Shown: positions 1 through 9,600 of the stretch, in pieces
How positions within the stretch are numbered: position 1 is the stretch's first letter
Layout: each line of letters opens with the position of its first letter
DNA from: JAZKBN01 sp040388605
GTDB taxonomy: Bacteria > Bacteroidota > Bacteroidia > Cytophagales > Flexibacteraceae
Assembly (NCBI GenBank): GCA_040388605.1
Contig: JAZKBN010000059.1
Coordinates: 1 to 62,579, forward strand
Length of the DNA: 62,579 bases
Reading direction: 5' to 3'
Notes under the pieces: generated by a model
What the model saw: the letters and a program-made list of their open reading frames with translations, nothing else
Told to the model about the DNA's origin: nothing
Database searches by the model: none
Program-made: the position numbers and the translations under genes

Positions 1-151
1 AGTGATTATACCCTGTTTTTAGGCTTGTTACCAACTACTTTTGACCATTATGTCTAACTTTTTGAATATAATGTATGCCGGAGTAGAGGTTTTAATTTAG
101 TAAGTACTGAAATATCTTCTCAGGTTCCGGGAAGTAAAATCGATTTCTGCA

Positions 152-196
152 AAATCGGCTTACAGAATAATGAGCGCCGTTTTTATTCTGCGATTT
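152..196 (-). terminator. possible terminator of the sugar transferase gene
   Basis: CAGAATAA (163-170) pairs with TTATTCTG (183-190), and outside it AAATCG (152-157) pairs with CGATTT (191-196) across a five-base bulge. The hairpin overlaps the stop codon of the minus-strand sugar transferase gene. No clear U-run follows, so termination is only a guess. Confidence 0.3.
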
Positions 197-1691
197 ATTT
201 GCCGCTGCCTTTCAGCATGGTAAGAATTGTATAGGCAATTATTTTAAGGTCCATACCCAGCGACATATTTTCAATATATAAAATATCGTACTTAAGGCGT
301 CTTACCATTTGGTCAACATTTTCGGCGTACCCGAATTTAACCTGGCCAAGGCTGGTTATACCGGGCCTTACACGATTCAGGTGCTTATAATGCGGGGCAA
401 CCTTAACAATTTGGTCTATAAAATATTGCCTTTCAGGTCGCGGGCCTACTAAGCTCATATCACCTACGAGTACATTCCAAAATTGCGGAAATTCATCGAG
501 CCGTGTTTTTCGCATAATTCGGCCCCAAGGTGTAATTCGAGGGTCGAATTGGGAGCTGAGCCTTGGACCTTGTTTCTCAGCATTAATATACATACTCCTG
601 AACTTAATAATTTTGAAGGGCTTACCCCCAATGCCAATGCGTTCCTGCATATAAAAAATTGGCCCGGGCGAGCTTAACCTTGTGAGCAATGCAATAATTA
701 AATAAAACACCGCCCCGAAACCTAAAACGCAAACTGCAACAAAAATATCCATAGCCCTTTTTGTATGCATGGCCCAGGCGGGCAAAAGGTCAGTTTTAAT
801 TTCAATCAGGGGCGTACCTAAAATATGGCTCACTTTAACTGAGCCCAGCAATATCTGGTACATCTCAGGCATAACGCTCATACGTACGCCGTAGCCTTCG
901 GCATAGTTGAGAATGGCTTCCAGCTTGTCGGTTTCGTTGTGTTCAATGGCTATAATAGCCTGTTCTATGCGTTGCTCCTTAATTATATTTTCAAGGTTGT
1001 TATAATTGCCCAGCCATTGTGTTTTTTCAGCTGCGGGCATATTGGCAATAATAGGTTTTAACAGGGCTTCAGCACTTCCGCCTGATTTGTTGTATGAACC
1101 GATGCTGCCCGATTCGTCTTCCGCATCGGGGCTTTCACCTGTATCAACAAAACCGGAAAAGCGAAGACCAAGGTGCGAGTTATATTTTTCAATCTCCTCA
1201 AATATTTCTGCGGCCTTAAGACCTGAGCCTATCAGCAGGGTATTATACCATACCTTGTGCATTCGTATCAGGTTTTTGCTCCAGGTCATTATACCCAGTT
1301 TGAAAGATGCACCTATAATAAAATGAATAAGGAAATAGGTAACTATGTTCCTGTAAAGGTTTTCATATTCCCTGATGTCTCGGCTTACAAACAGGGCATC
1401 GTTCAGTATTATCAGTATAATTATTATAAGGCCAATACCGTTAATTTTCAGCATAGACAGTAATTCCTTGGTGCGCGACTGCCTGAGTACTTCTTTGTAA
1501 AAGCCGAAAAAAGTATAGAGCAATGTCCAAAAGGCGCCAATTTCAATGGCTGTCATATCCAGCTCAAAAAAAACGCCGTCGCCCATATTATGCAGCACAT
1601 GGCGACGCCAGAAATAGAAAGCTACCCATGCCAATGCCGCAGCGGCAAAGTCGGTGAGAATAAACCTTAAGCGTATGCCGTTTTTATTCAT
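195..1691 (-). CDS. polyprenyl-phosphate sugar-1-phosphate transferase (WcaJ/WbaP-like)
   Basis: This 498-residue membrane enzyme probably starts exopolysaccharide or O-antigen assembly by moving a sugar-1-phosphate from a nucleotide sugar to undecaprenyl phosphate on the cytoplasmic face. The first about 145 residues hold several hydrophobic segments. A Rossmann-like region follows (TLLIGSG, about residue 152), then one more membrane segment and a C-terminal bacterial sugar transferase domain (about 310-498). That domain shows the family signatures KIIKFRSM, RKTRLDEFPQ, SLVGPRPE and VRPGITSLGQ. This order matches the full-length family of about 460-500 residues, so the gene looks intact. Its ATG overlaps the stop of the lipoprotein gene upstream by one base (TAATG), which implies one transcript and coupled translation. 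No glycosyltransferase cluster is visible in the window, and the sugar substrate cannot be told. Confidence 0.92.
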   Translation of the reverse strand: MNKNGIRLRFILTDFAAAALAWVAFYFWRRHVLHNMGDGVFFELDMTAIEIGAFWTLLYTFFGFYKEVLRQSRTKELLSMLKINGIGLIIIILIILNDALFVSRDIREYENLYRNIVTYFLIHFIIGASFKLGIMTWSKNLIRMHKVWYNTLLIGSGLKAAEIFEEIEKYNSHLGLRFSGFVDTGESPDAEDESGSIGSYNKSGGSAEALLKPIIANMPAAEKTQWLGNYNNLENIIKEQRIEQAIIAIEHNETDKLEAILNYAEGYGVRMSVMPEMYQILLGSVKVSHILGTPLIEIKTDLLPAWAMHTKRAMDIFVAVCVLGFGAVFYLIIALLTRLSSPGPIFYMQERIGIGGKPFKIIKFRSMYINAEKQGPRLSSQFDPRITPWGRIMRKTRLDEFPQFWNVLVGDMSLVGPRPERQYFIDQIVKVAPHYKHLNRVRPGITSLGQVKFGYAENVDQMVRRLKYDILYIENMSLGMDLKIIAYTILTMLKGSGK

Positions 1692-2593
1692 TATTGCTTA
1701 AAAGTAGACAGGCGTATATTGTCGATTGCAATATATTCTGTTTCATCGTTATCGTTAAAGCCCCTGAATTTAAGCTTGAATTTCCTGGTTTTATTTAAAA
1801 ACACTTCATCGCTGAAAAGCATAACCCCCTTTTTCCAGGCACCGTTTGTTGGTATTAATGAATAGTCTCCAAGGTTGCCGTTTATAGGGGTTGTACCATC
1901 GAACACGTCCATTCTAACGGCGAGTTCGGTGCTTGTATTGTAATCAAACTCAATTACTATGTCGGTATTATTGGTTGGAAGGCTCAAATAGGTTTTGCTC
2001 CTGAATTCCATTATTGAACCGTCTTTACCGGTTGCTGTCATAAGGCCTGTGTATTGCCCGCAGTCATTAAAGCTGTACTGCGATGATTTACCCACCTTTG
2101 TAATTCCCCATTTGCTGCTGTCGGTTTTTTCAAAAACCATTTCAGGGCTTTCAAAATCTTCTTCCAGCGGGCGGGGCAGTTGCAACCCTGTTGTATATTT
2201 AACAACAGGATTATAATTAATAACCTGACCCGGTTTGAGCTTAATTACAGTATCTGCCCTGTCAAAAAAGGAGTAGTAAAGCAATTGCGACCTCACCCCG
2301 TTCCCAAAAACAAGCCCGTGTACGGTTATTATAGTGCTGTCCTCTTCAAGAATCGGTATATCGGCAGGCAGTGCCCAAATTCCTAATAAGGGTACAGAAG
2401 AACCCCTTTTTCCGGCATAAACAGCAACGCCTGAAATGGATGTCGGGTTTATGCCCGGGCAAGGACCCGGATACAGGCCAACATTATCAATATGTAAATA
2501 CGAAGGTGCAGGCTTGGCAGAATTATCGGTATCGCAGGCAATTAAAAGCATGGCAAATACCGAAAAAATAAATGACAGTAAGCGTTTATGCAT
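1691..2593 (-). CDS. lipoprotein with a C-terminal beta-sandwich-like region
   Basis: This 300-residue predicted lipoprotein has a hydrophobic N-terminus ending in the lipobox LLIAC (Cys about residue 20), so it should be acylated and held in the envelope. The middle region is rich in Pro and Gly. The last about 145 residues, starting at EDFESPEMVFEK and ending in IAIDNIRL, resemble the jelly-roll (carbohydrate-binding or MAM-like) domains of Bacteroidota surface proteins; that fold is an inference. It is the first gene of a pair: its stop overlaps the ATG of the sugar transferase, which suggests a link to surface polysaccharide. No specific function is recognised. Confidence 0.75.
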   Translation of the reverse strand: MHKRLLSFIFSVFAMLLIACDTDNSAKPAPSYLHIDNVGLYPGPCPGINPTSISGVAVYAGKRGSSVPLLGIWALPADIPILEEDSTIITVHGLVFGNGVRSQLLYYSFFDRADTVIKLKPGQVINYNPVVKYTTGLQLPRPLEEDFESPEMVFEKTDSSKWGITKVGKSSQYSFNDCGQYTGLMTATGKDGSIMEFRSKTYLSLPTNNTDIVIEFDYNTSTELAVRMDVFDGTTPINGNLGDYSLIPTNGAWKKGVMLFSDEVFLNKTRKFKLKFRGFNDNDETEYIAIDNIRLSTFKQ

Positions 2594-2954
2594 GAGCCGG
2601 CTTTACAGTGAAATCAGGTAAATATGAAGGGCAATAAATACTTGTATTGGCAAAACGTGGAAAGCCCGCCGCGAATTGCCTCGCAATTTACAGATTATAA
2701 GCCTAAGCACATGGGTAAAATAAAGCAGCGCTTAGGTTTCAGTTTAAAATTAAGCCTGCGGTTTTTGCGGATAGCCATTGGCTATAATTCTTAAAAACGA
2801 ATCCCGATTAGAATTTCCCTGTATTTTGACCCTGCTTTTCAATCATCAAACTATGCCTTTTAAAAAGCAAACCCGGCTTTACACCAAAAAGTGGAATAAC
2901 CGGGTTAAAGTTTCAATTCACTATCAGCATTAAGCTTAATTGTTCGCTTCATTT
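2594..2954. other. intergenic region, lipoprotein start to doxX stop
   Basis: This 361-base stretch should hold the promoter of the minus-strand lipoprotein/sugar transferase pair. No exact -7 motif was found in it. The only structured element seen is the inverted repeat at 2870-2906, listed separately as the doxX terminator. No gene is supported. Confidence 0.5.
2870..2906 (-). terminator. probable terminator of the doxX-like gene
   Basis: AACCCGG (2870-2876) pairs with CCGGGTT (2900-2906), with an inner CAC/GTG pairing. Read on the minus strand the hairpin is followed by GCTTTTT, a short U-run. It lies about 50 bases past the doxX stop. Confidence 0.5.
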
Positions 2955-3356
2955 TTATTCAGTTGCTCCGTCTTTCCTTCGCCCCCAAAATACGAACAAG
3001 GCTAAGCTAAGCAATGCAAAGTTAAAAGGCGTATTCGCACCTTCGCCCCTTGAAAAATGGAATACAATGGCGCAAATCATCAGCATGGCACAACCCAATG
3101 CGGCATAAGCGCTGAGCGCAGGTTTTATTTTTGTTATTGTGGGTACAATTATGCCAATACCACCTAAAAGATCTATAAGCCCGGTAAAGCGAAGCAGATT
3201 CGAGTTTTCACCTGCCCAGGGCCACATTTTGGCAATTTCAGACACAGGGGTTATTAATTTAAAAATGCCTGTTCCGATAAACATGAGCGCCATTATTGCC
3301 TGAACTACCCATAGGCTGATGTTTAATGCTTTAGATTGTTGCTTATTGCCTTTCAT
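2955..3356 (-). CDS. DoxX-like integral membrane protein
   Basis: This 133-residue protein has four predicted membrane helices (about residues 11-33, 53-72, 78-100 and 107-124). The pattern FIGTGIFKL, then GLIDLLGGIGII, matches the DoxX-like family. Members are small membrane proteins with no settled biochemical role; some are linked to redox or quinone chemistry. It is divergent from an HxlR-type regulator whose start is 94 bases away. This layout is common for HxlR targets, so the regulator probably controls this gene. Length is normal for the family. Confidence 0.8.
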   Translation of the reverse strand: MKGNKQQSKALNISLWVVQAIMALMFIGTGIFKLITPVSEIAKMWPWAGENSNLLRFTGLIDLLGGIGIIVPTITKIKPALSAYAALGCAMLMICAIVFHFSRGEGANTPFNFALLSLALFVFWGRRKDGATE

Positions 3357-3393
3357 ATTAACCTGATGCCGATACAGCTGTTTTAGTTTTATG

Positions 3394-3401
3394 CAAAACT
3401 A
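3394..3401 (-). promoter_or_regulatory. -7 promoter motif for doxX
   Basis: On the minus strand the sequence reads TAGTTTTG, an exact match to the Bacteroidota -7 consensus TAnnTTTG, 38 bases before the doxX ATG. A good -33 TTTG is missing; TTTC lies about 22 bases upstream. Confidence 0.4.
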
Positions 3402-3411
3402 CCTTATATTC

Positions 3412-3446
3412 GCTTACCTATAGAAAGCAGTTACCTCTAAGTAAGC
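3412..3446. promoter_or_regulatory. candidate HxlR operator (inverted and direct repeats)
   Basis: GCTTAC (3412-3417) and GTAAGC (3441-3446) form an inverted repeat. Overlapping it, TTACCT occurs twice in direct orientation (3414 and 3431). The site ends just before the HxlR start codon and sits upstream of the doxX -7 motif, where a repressor or autoregulator would bind. Confidence 0.35.
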
Positions 3447-3449
3447 AGT

Positions 3450-3806
3450 ATGTTATTAGAAGTGTCAGATTCAAAACAAATAGATTGCATTGCCCAAATG
3501 CTTCCAATCCGCGATGCCCTGGAGGTAATCAGCGGTAAATGGAAGGTATTAATTCTTACCGCCATCATGCACGGAAACCGGCGTTTCACGGAAATACACC
3601 AAAATGTTCCTAAAATCAACCCCAAGGTGCTCGCCAAAGAGCTAAAAGATATGGAGGAGCATCAACTCATTAAACGCACGGTGCACAATACCCATCCTGT
3701 CTTAATTGAATATACCGCCACTGAATACTCCCGCACATTAAAAAAGGTGATGATGGAATTGTATGATTGGGGCCTGAATCACAGGAAGCAGGTAATCGGG
3801 AATTAA
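3450..3806 (+). CDS. HxlR-family transcriptional regulator
   Basis: This 118-residue winged-helix DNA-binding protein is recognised by the HxlR core: ALEVISGKWKVLIL (about residues 24-37), then RRFTEI, VLAKELKDMEEHQLI and the wing ending EYTATEYSRTL. Proteins of this type usually act as dimers that sense small molecules or redox stress. Cys13 lies before the helix-turn-helix, a position where some redox-sensing members carry a reactive cysteine; that role is an inference. The gene is divergent from a doxX-like gene and has repeated TTACCT elements right at its start, consistent with autoregulation and control of its neighbour. Confidence 0.88.
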   Translation: MLLEVSDSKQIDCIAQMLPIRDALEVISGKWKVLILTAIMHGNRRFTEIHQNVPKINPKVLAKELKDMEEHQLIKRTVHNTHPVLIEYTATEYSRTLKKVMMELYDWGLNHRKQVIGN

Positions 3807-3838
3807 GGGTGGGCATTAGCAGGCATATATACTTTGGG

Positions 3839-4324
3839 CTAATCCCTGTACAGCAAAACCACGGCCTGTGCTTCCACACCTTCTTGCCTGCCGACAAATC
3901 CCATTTTTTCACCGGTGGTAGCTTTTACAGATACACAATCATTCTCTACTCCTAATATAGATGCAATGCACTGCTGCATGGCTTCAACATGCGGGGCAAT
4001 TTTAGGCGCTTCCAGCATCAGGGTCATATCTGCATTTCCAATTTTCCAGCCGGCTTCCGCAACTTTTTTAACCACATCGGCCAGGAGCAATTTACTGTCA
4101 ATACCTTTCCATCGGGCATCTTTATCGCTGTAATGGAAGCCAATGTCGCGCAGTGACGCCGCACCCAGGAGGGCATCACATAAGGCATGAAGTAAAACAT
4201 CGGCATCACTGTGACCGAGTGCCCCGTGTGTATGCGGAATAAGTACACCACCCAGCCAAAGCTCGCGGTTTTCAGTGAGCTGGTGCACATCATAACCCAT
4301 TCCCACACGTATATTAAAACCCAT
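3839..4324 (-). CDS. ispF: 2-C-methyl-D-erythritol 2,4-cyclodiphosphate synthase
   Basis: IspF turns CDP-methylerythritol 2-phosphate into the cyclic diphosphate in the cytoplasmic MEP pathway of isoprenoid synthesis. The 161-residue protein has the usual length. Visible signatures are GMGYDVHQL with metal ligands Asp12 and His14, HSDADVLLHAL with ligand His46, RDIGFHYSD, and ATTGEKMGFVGRQEG near the C-terminus. It lies 14 bases downstream of an M16 peptidase gene, probably in one transcript; no other MEP gene is in the window. Its stop is 32 bases from the convergent HxlR stop, with no obvious hairpin between them. Confidence 0.96.
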   Translation of the reverse strand: MGFNIRVGMGYDVHQLTENRELWLGGVLIPHTHGALGHSDADVLLHALCDALLGAASLRDIGFHYSDKDARWKGIDSKLLLADVVKKVAEAGWKIGNADMTLMLEAPKIAPHVEAMQQCIASILGVENDCVSVKATTGEKMGFVGRQEGVEAQAVVLLYRD

Positions 4325-4338
4325 ATAATCCTATCGGC

Positions 4339-5637
4339 TTATGCTTCTTCCGTTTCCGATTCTTCCTCGTTTTCACCTTCAGCATCAGCGTTCAAAACGC
4401 CTTCCTGCTTATGGTAATAAAGCACAGAGCTGTTTTCTTCCCTGAAAATCTGTTTGGCCGAAGCCAATATATCTGCCGGGGTAACAGCACGAATGAGCTC
4501 GCTTTCGCGGTTAACCAGCTCCGTATCGCCCATCAGGGTGTACCATGCCAGGTTCATGCACCTGTTCAGTAATTCCACTTCCGAAAATTCAAGGGTGGAT
4601 TCTGCGGTGTTCTGCACCTTTTGAAACTCCTGCTCATCAGGTCCCTCGCTAAGCAGCTTAGCTATAACTTCATCAATAGCCTTCTCGCCTTCTTCAGGAC
4701 TGAATCCATCATTAAGCTTTCCTTCAACCAGCATAAGCCCCTTACTAAGGCCGGATACCATGTGGCATTGAATGTTACTAAAAACGGGCCTTTCTTTTAC
4801 AAGGGCTTGGTACATTCTGCTGCTTTTGCCGCTTCCGAGCAGGTCGGCCAGAAGTTCGGTAGCGTAATAATCACTGTCGTACCTTGAACCGCAATGCCAA
4901 ACTTTGTAAACAGCATTTAAAGGAACTGCCGCTGAGGTATGCAATATACGTTTTTCAGTTTGAGCAGGTTCTTCAGGCAGGTTGCGCGGGGGCACTTCAC
5001 CGGCAGGTATTTCCCCGAACCATTTTTCGGCAAGGGCTTTAACACCGGCAGTTGTAACATTGCCGCCAAGTACCAAAATGGCATTATTGGGCCTGTAATA
5101 TTTGTAGAAGAAGGTACGTACATCGTCCATTACAGCCTCTTCAATATGGCTTATTTCACGGCCAATAGTTGGCCAGCGATACGGATGCACTCTGTAGGCC
5201 AGCGGCCTGAGCTTAAGCCAAACGTCGCCATAAGGTTGGTTCAGGTAACGTTCATTAAACTCTTCAATTACCACCCGGCGCTGCACTTCAAGCACATTCG
5301 GCTCAAAGCTGAGCGAAAGCATACGGTCACTTTCGAGCCAGAATGCTGTTTCAAGATTGTCTGAAGGCAGGGTAATATAGTAATTGGTTATATCGGGACT
5401 TGTAAAGGCATTGTTCTCGCCGCCCACCGTTTGCAATGGCTCGTCGAAAGATTCTATATTGGCCGATCCCCCGAACATCAGGTGCTCAAAAAGGTGGGCG
5501 AAACCTGTTTTATCCTCGGTTTCATCTCTTGAGCCAACATCATATAAGAGGTTCAGTACTGCCACCGGTATTGTGGGGTCGGGGTGAACCACCACCCTCA
5601 GGCCATTATCAAGCGTAAATTTTTCGTAGTGTACCAT
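4339..5637 (-). CDS. M16 family zinc metallopeptidase
   Basis: This 432-residue protein belongs to the pitrilysin/mitochondrial-processing-peptidase family. The inverted zinc motif HLFEH is at residues 48-52, and the downstream acidic ligand lies in RRVVIEEFNER (about 120-131). The second half is the usual inactive M16 repeat, with KVWHCGSRYDSDYYA and GSGKSSRMYQALV. No signal peptide is visible, so it may be cytoplasmic or lack a classical export signal. The C-terminus is a run of acidic residues. The gene is followed closely by ispF and is divergent from mce. Substrates of such single-chain members are generally unknown. The first in-frame ATG was taken as the start. Confidence 0.88.
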   Translation of the reverse strand: MVHYEKFTLDNGLRVVVHPDPTIPVAVLNLLYDVGSRDETEDKTGFAHLFEHLMFGGSANIESFDEPLQTVGGENNAFTSPDITNYYITLPSDNLETAFWLESDRMLSLSFEPNVLEVQRRVVIEEFNERYLNQPYGDVWLKLRPLAYRVHPYRWPTIGREISHIEEAVMDDVRTFFYKYYRPNNAILVLGGNVTTAGVKALAEKWFGEIPAGEVPPRNLPEEPAQTEKRILHTSAAVPLNAVYKVWHCGSRYDSDYYATELLADLLGSGKSSRMYQALVKERPVFSNIQCHMVSGLSKGLMLVEGKLNDGFSPEEGEKAIDEVIAKLLSEGPDEQEFQKVQNTAESTLEFSEVELLNRCMNLAWYTLMGDTELVNRESELIRAVTPADILASAKQIFREENSSVLYYHKQEGVLNADAEGENEEESETEEA

Positions 5638-5675
5638 GCCTTGCCGGTAATTTTGCGCCGGCTTTTTATTCTAAT

Positions 5676-5706
5676 GTTGCGTTCAGCAAACATAGCACTA
5701 ATTTTG
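5676..5706 (+). promoter_or_regulatory. promoter of the methylmalonyl-CoA epimerase gene
   Basis: TAATTTTG (5699-5706) matches the Bacteroidota -7 element exactly, and GTTG (5676-5679) fits the -33 TTG with a 19-base spacer. Transcription would start about 40 bases before the mce ATG. It overlaps the divergent M16 promoter. Confidence 0.5.
5687..5694 (-). promoter_or_regulatory. -7 promoter motif for the M16 peptidase-ispF pair
   Basis: The minus strand reads TATGTTTG, an exact TAnnTTTG match, 50 bases before the M16 start. A TTTG -33 candidate (5719-5722) lies 24 bases upstream, slightly farther than usual. Confidence 0.4.
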
Positions 5707-5752
5707 GGTTTCAGGCATCAAAAAAAAACGCATTAACCAAAGCCGCTGCACC

Positions 5753-6211
5753 ATGGCCCTTGAAAACCAATACCCCGAAAACCTTATTGAAGGCAGTAAT
5801 TTTAAAATAGAGCATATAGGCATCGCGGTAAATAACCTTGCTTCGGCAAACAACCTTTATGCTATGCTGCTGAATGTCGAACCATATAAGCAGGAAGACG
5901 TTTTAAGCGAAGGTGTTAATACTTCATTTTTTAAAACAGCCAACGGGAGCAAAATTGAACTCCTGCAGGCCACAAACCCGGAAAGCGCTATTGCAAAATT
6001 TATCGGTAAAAAAGGAGAAGGCATTCACCACATAGCCTTTGAAGTAGCAGATATTCATGCGGAAATGGAACGCTTAAAACAACAGGGCTTCATTTTGCTG
6101 AGTGATACCCCGAAACATGGTGCCGATAATAAGCTGATTTGCTTTGTTCACCCAAAATCTGCCAACGGTGTTTTAATAGAGCTTTGCCAGGAACGAAGGG
6201 CAGGGCAGTAA
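5753..6211 (+). CDS. mce: methylmalonyl-CoA epimerase
   Basis: The epimerase interconverts (2R)- and (2S)-methylmalonyl-CoA, joining propionyl-CoA metabolism to succinyl-CoA. The 152-residue protein shows two vicinal-oxygen-chelate repeats. Likely metal ligands lie in IEHIGIAV (His near residue 21), GIHHIAFEV (about 100) and VLIELCQ (Glu near residue 144). KIELLQ and the GADNKLICFVHPKSANGV segment also match the family. The mutase genes it works with are not in the window. The first ATG after a stop was taken as start; it agrees with a well-placed promoter about 45 bases upstream. Confidence 0.9.
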   Translation: MALENQYPENLIEGSNFKIEHIGIAVNNLASANNLYAMLLNVEPYKQEDVLSEGVNTSFFKTANGSKIELLQATNPESAIAKFIGKKGEGIHHIAFEVADIHAEMERLKQQGFILLSDTPKHGADNKLICFVHPKSANGVLIELCQERRAGQ

Positions 6212-6657
6212 TAAGACTTATTTAGCATGCATTGAGATACCCTTAAATGTGTTCATTTTTCCGTCTCCCGGGTCTTCTGTGCCTCCGCAGTGTAATACGG
6301 TCATGTACCTGATCGGTCGATATTTCAGAACCACATGCAGAACCAATCCGATTTACATTGAAGCTTGGGGTGTGAAAACTATCACGGAATTTCTTTTGGC
6401 AATGAATTGGCTTTAGTTAAGGGCATATACAAAATTCGCTGTCAGTAATTTTATATTTACGAAAGGATCAAACTTCATTTATGCTACTAAAAACGGCTGC
6501 TGTTTAAATCTTTTATGCCCAATCTTATTTAAATGCGGAGTACCAGGTATTGGCTGTATTTGGTCAGATATTTGAAATTTTATTCTGAATTGCATACATT
6601 TATCCGTAATAAAATAGGCTGAACCCGTAATTCACCTATAAGGCTATTCTGAAATAT
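6212..6657. other. intergenic region before glutamate synthase
   Basis: These 446 AT-rich bases hold no convincing gene, hairpin or repeat. The gltB promoter must lie here, but no exact TAnnTTTG element was found near the start codon. Confidence 0.5.
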
Positions 6658-9600
6658 ATGGATTTTGAAACATCGGCAAATGCTGCCGCAGACCGGCATG
6701 GCCTTCGGGGCAGGGAAAAATCGGCATGCGGAGTAGGGTTTGTTGCTGCCCGAAACGGGAAGGCAAACCACGAAATACTACAACAGGCATTATCGGCTTT
6801 AAGCTGTGTAGAGCACAGGGGGGCCTGCGGCGCCGACAGGCAAACAGGAGACGGAGCCGGTATTATGGCTGCTATTCCTTTTAAATTATTAGGGTATGAA
6901 CACGGCAGCGTAGCTGTAGCCACATTATTTGTACCTGCAGAACGAGAATCAAGGCGCAAATTGCTTCGTATTTTCGAAGATGTTTTCGCTTTTTGGGCTA
7001 TGCCTGTATTAAGATACAGGGAAGTTCCCATAGATAAAACAGTACTGGGCAGCCAGGCTTTAAGCACATTGCCTTTTATAGTGCAGGCAGTATTGCAGCG
7101 CCCAAGCCATTGCAATACAGATGCAAGCTTCGACAAGCTTTTGTACACCGCCAAGCAAATGGCGCTTACTAAAATGCGGGAAGCAGGCATGTATAACCGC
7201 TTTTTTCTTGCCTCATTATCGGCCAATACCATAGTGTATAAGGCATTAACAACATCTGAGGCCCTATCCCGCTTTTACCCTGATTTACTGAACCCTGAAT
7301 TTGAAACATCGTTCGCCATGTTTCACCGCCGATTCAGCACCAATACAGTAACCGGCTGGGATAAAGCCCAGCCCTTTCGCATGATTGGCCATAATGGTGA
7401 AATTAATACCATAGACGGTAACAGAAGCTGGGCTTACAGCCGCGAAAAAAGCATGGGCCTGCCGCCAAATGAATTGCTTACCCATACCGGGATAAGCGAC
7501 AGCGGCAGTTTAAATGAAATGGCCGAGGCCCTGCTATACCGGAGCAGCATTCAGCATATTGAAGATGCACTGGCATTAATGATGCCGCCTGCCGGGAACA
7601 CAAACAGCTTTTACAAATTCTGGGGCAGGGCAATGGAACCCTGGGACGGGCCCGCGCTTATAACCTTTTGCGACGGTGAAACCATAGGCGCCCGCCTCGA
7701 CAGGAACGGCTTCAGGCCGTGCAGATGGGCACTTACAGACGATCGTTTATACTTAAGCTCAGAAGCAGGCTCATTTAAAATAGATCAAAGCACCATTATT
7801 GAAAAAGGCGCGCTTAGGGCCGGAAATTCTGTAACGCTTGACTTACAGAGCGGTAAGCTGAGTTTCCTTGATCCGCAGGACAGCCAGGAGAATAAGGATG
7901 CCAAATTGGAAACGCACCTGACCTCGCTGCACTACAGCAGCCCGGCAGCTGAAGCATTCGATGCTGAAAAAATGTTCCTGTTCGGCGTGCAGGAAGAAGA
8001 AATCAGCCGAATAATGGATCCTATGATTGCTGAGGGTAAAGAGCCTATAGGCAGCATGGGCGACACCGCAGCCCTTGCCATTCTCAGTGATCAGCCTCGC
8101 TCGTTCTTCGATTATTTCTTCCAGAATTTTGCACAGGTTACCAACCCGCCGCTCGATTACCTGCGCGAGCGCAGTGTTACAGATCTAAGCATAGTATTGG
8201 GAGCAAAGCCCAATATTTTTGCAAAAAAGGAACTTATTCCACCACCGCAAGCTGTTGAACTGAGCAGTCCTATTCTTTCTTTAGGCCAAACGGAGGCTAT
8301 ATATGCCGGCAAATTGCTTTACAGGCAACAAAGCATTTTCACTGCCGATATGACTTTTCGCCGCCTCTATGGCGCGGTGGACTTCAGGGCTAAGATTGAC
8401 CAGGTGGTTAATGATGCCATTGAAGCTGTTAAAAAAGGCGCTGCCATTATAGTTATCAGCGACAGAAATGCCGATTGGGAAAACCTTAGTATTCCGGCGC
8501 TTATTATGTTGCGTGCACTTGTTAAAAGCCTCGACAGGGCAGGACTGCGCCTGAAAGCCAGTATTGTTGTAGATACGGCCCAGGCAAGAACCACGCATCA
8601 TGTTTCAGCATTAATCAGCTTTGGAGCTGTGGCCGTATGCCCTTGGCTGGCGTTGCAATATGCCCGTAGCAAGGCCCCGGCAATTGATTCGGGGGCAGAC
8701 AAAGCGGAGAAGAACCTATTAAAAGCCCTTGAAGGCGGCTTGTTAAAGGTTATGTCGAAAATGGGGATTTCTGTTGTAAGGGCATACCAAAGCAGTAAGC
8801 TGTTTACCATCATTGGCCTCGATAAAGATTTTTGTCATGATTATTTCAGGGATGTACCTTCTCCTATAGGAGGAATTGGCCTTGAAGAAATTGTGGAAGA
8901 GCAGCTCAGGCAGGCTGAGGCACACGAAGCTGCTGCCGAGCGAAAAAAGCACCTGCAAACTTACCAGTTCCGTGAGCATCCAAGGGGTAATGCCGGTGAA
9001 ATGCACAGCATGACAAATGCCCGGAGCAGAATAGTACACCAACTGGTGCGCGATACGGGCTTGCGCCTGAACAATATGGCCTTATTCGGGGAATACCTGC
9101 AGGCCTCAGGGGGTACCGACGGAACACCTGTAAGTTTGCGTCATTTACTTGATCTGAAGCCTGCCGACAACCCGCTTACAACAGATAAAGTACAGGATTT
9201 AGCCTCCGTTTTAAAAACTTTCGGCAGCGGTGCCATGAGTTTCGGGGCAATAAGCGCCGAGGCGCAGCGCGATATTATTCTTGCCATGCTGGAAACGGGG
9301 GGCAGAAGCAACAGCGGCGAAGGAGGCGAAAACCCCTATTACTTTACAGAAGGTATAACCGGTACGGTAAAGCAAATAGCTTCCGGCCGATTTGGTGTTA
9401 CCGCAACCTATATAATTACAGCAAAGGAAATTCAGATTAAAATGGCCCAGGGTGCAAAACCCGGCGAAGGCGGCCAGCTGATGGCCCCGAAGGTGAACGA
9501 AGATATTGCCCGCGCACGCCATAGCATGGTTGGCGTAGACCTGATTTCGCCGCCGCCAATGCATGATATTTACAGCATTGAAGACCTTAAGCAGCTCATA

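Noticed and set aside
6636..7232. 198-codon minus-strand frame within gltB
   Set aside because: It is antisense to the conserved amidotransferase domain and has no family resemblance.
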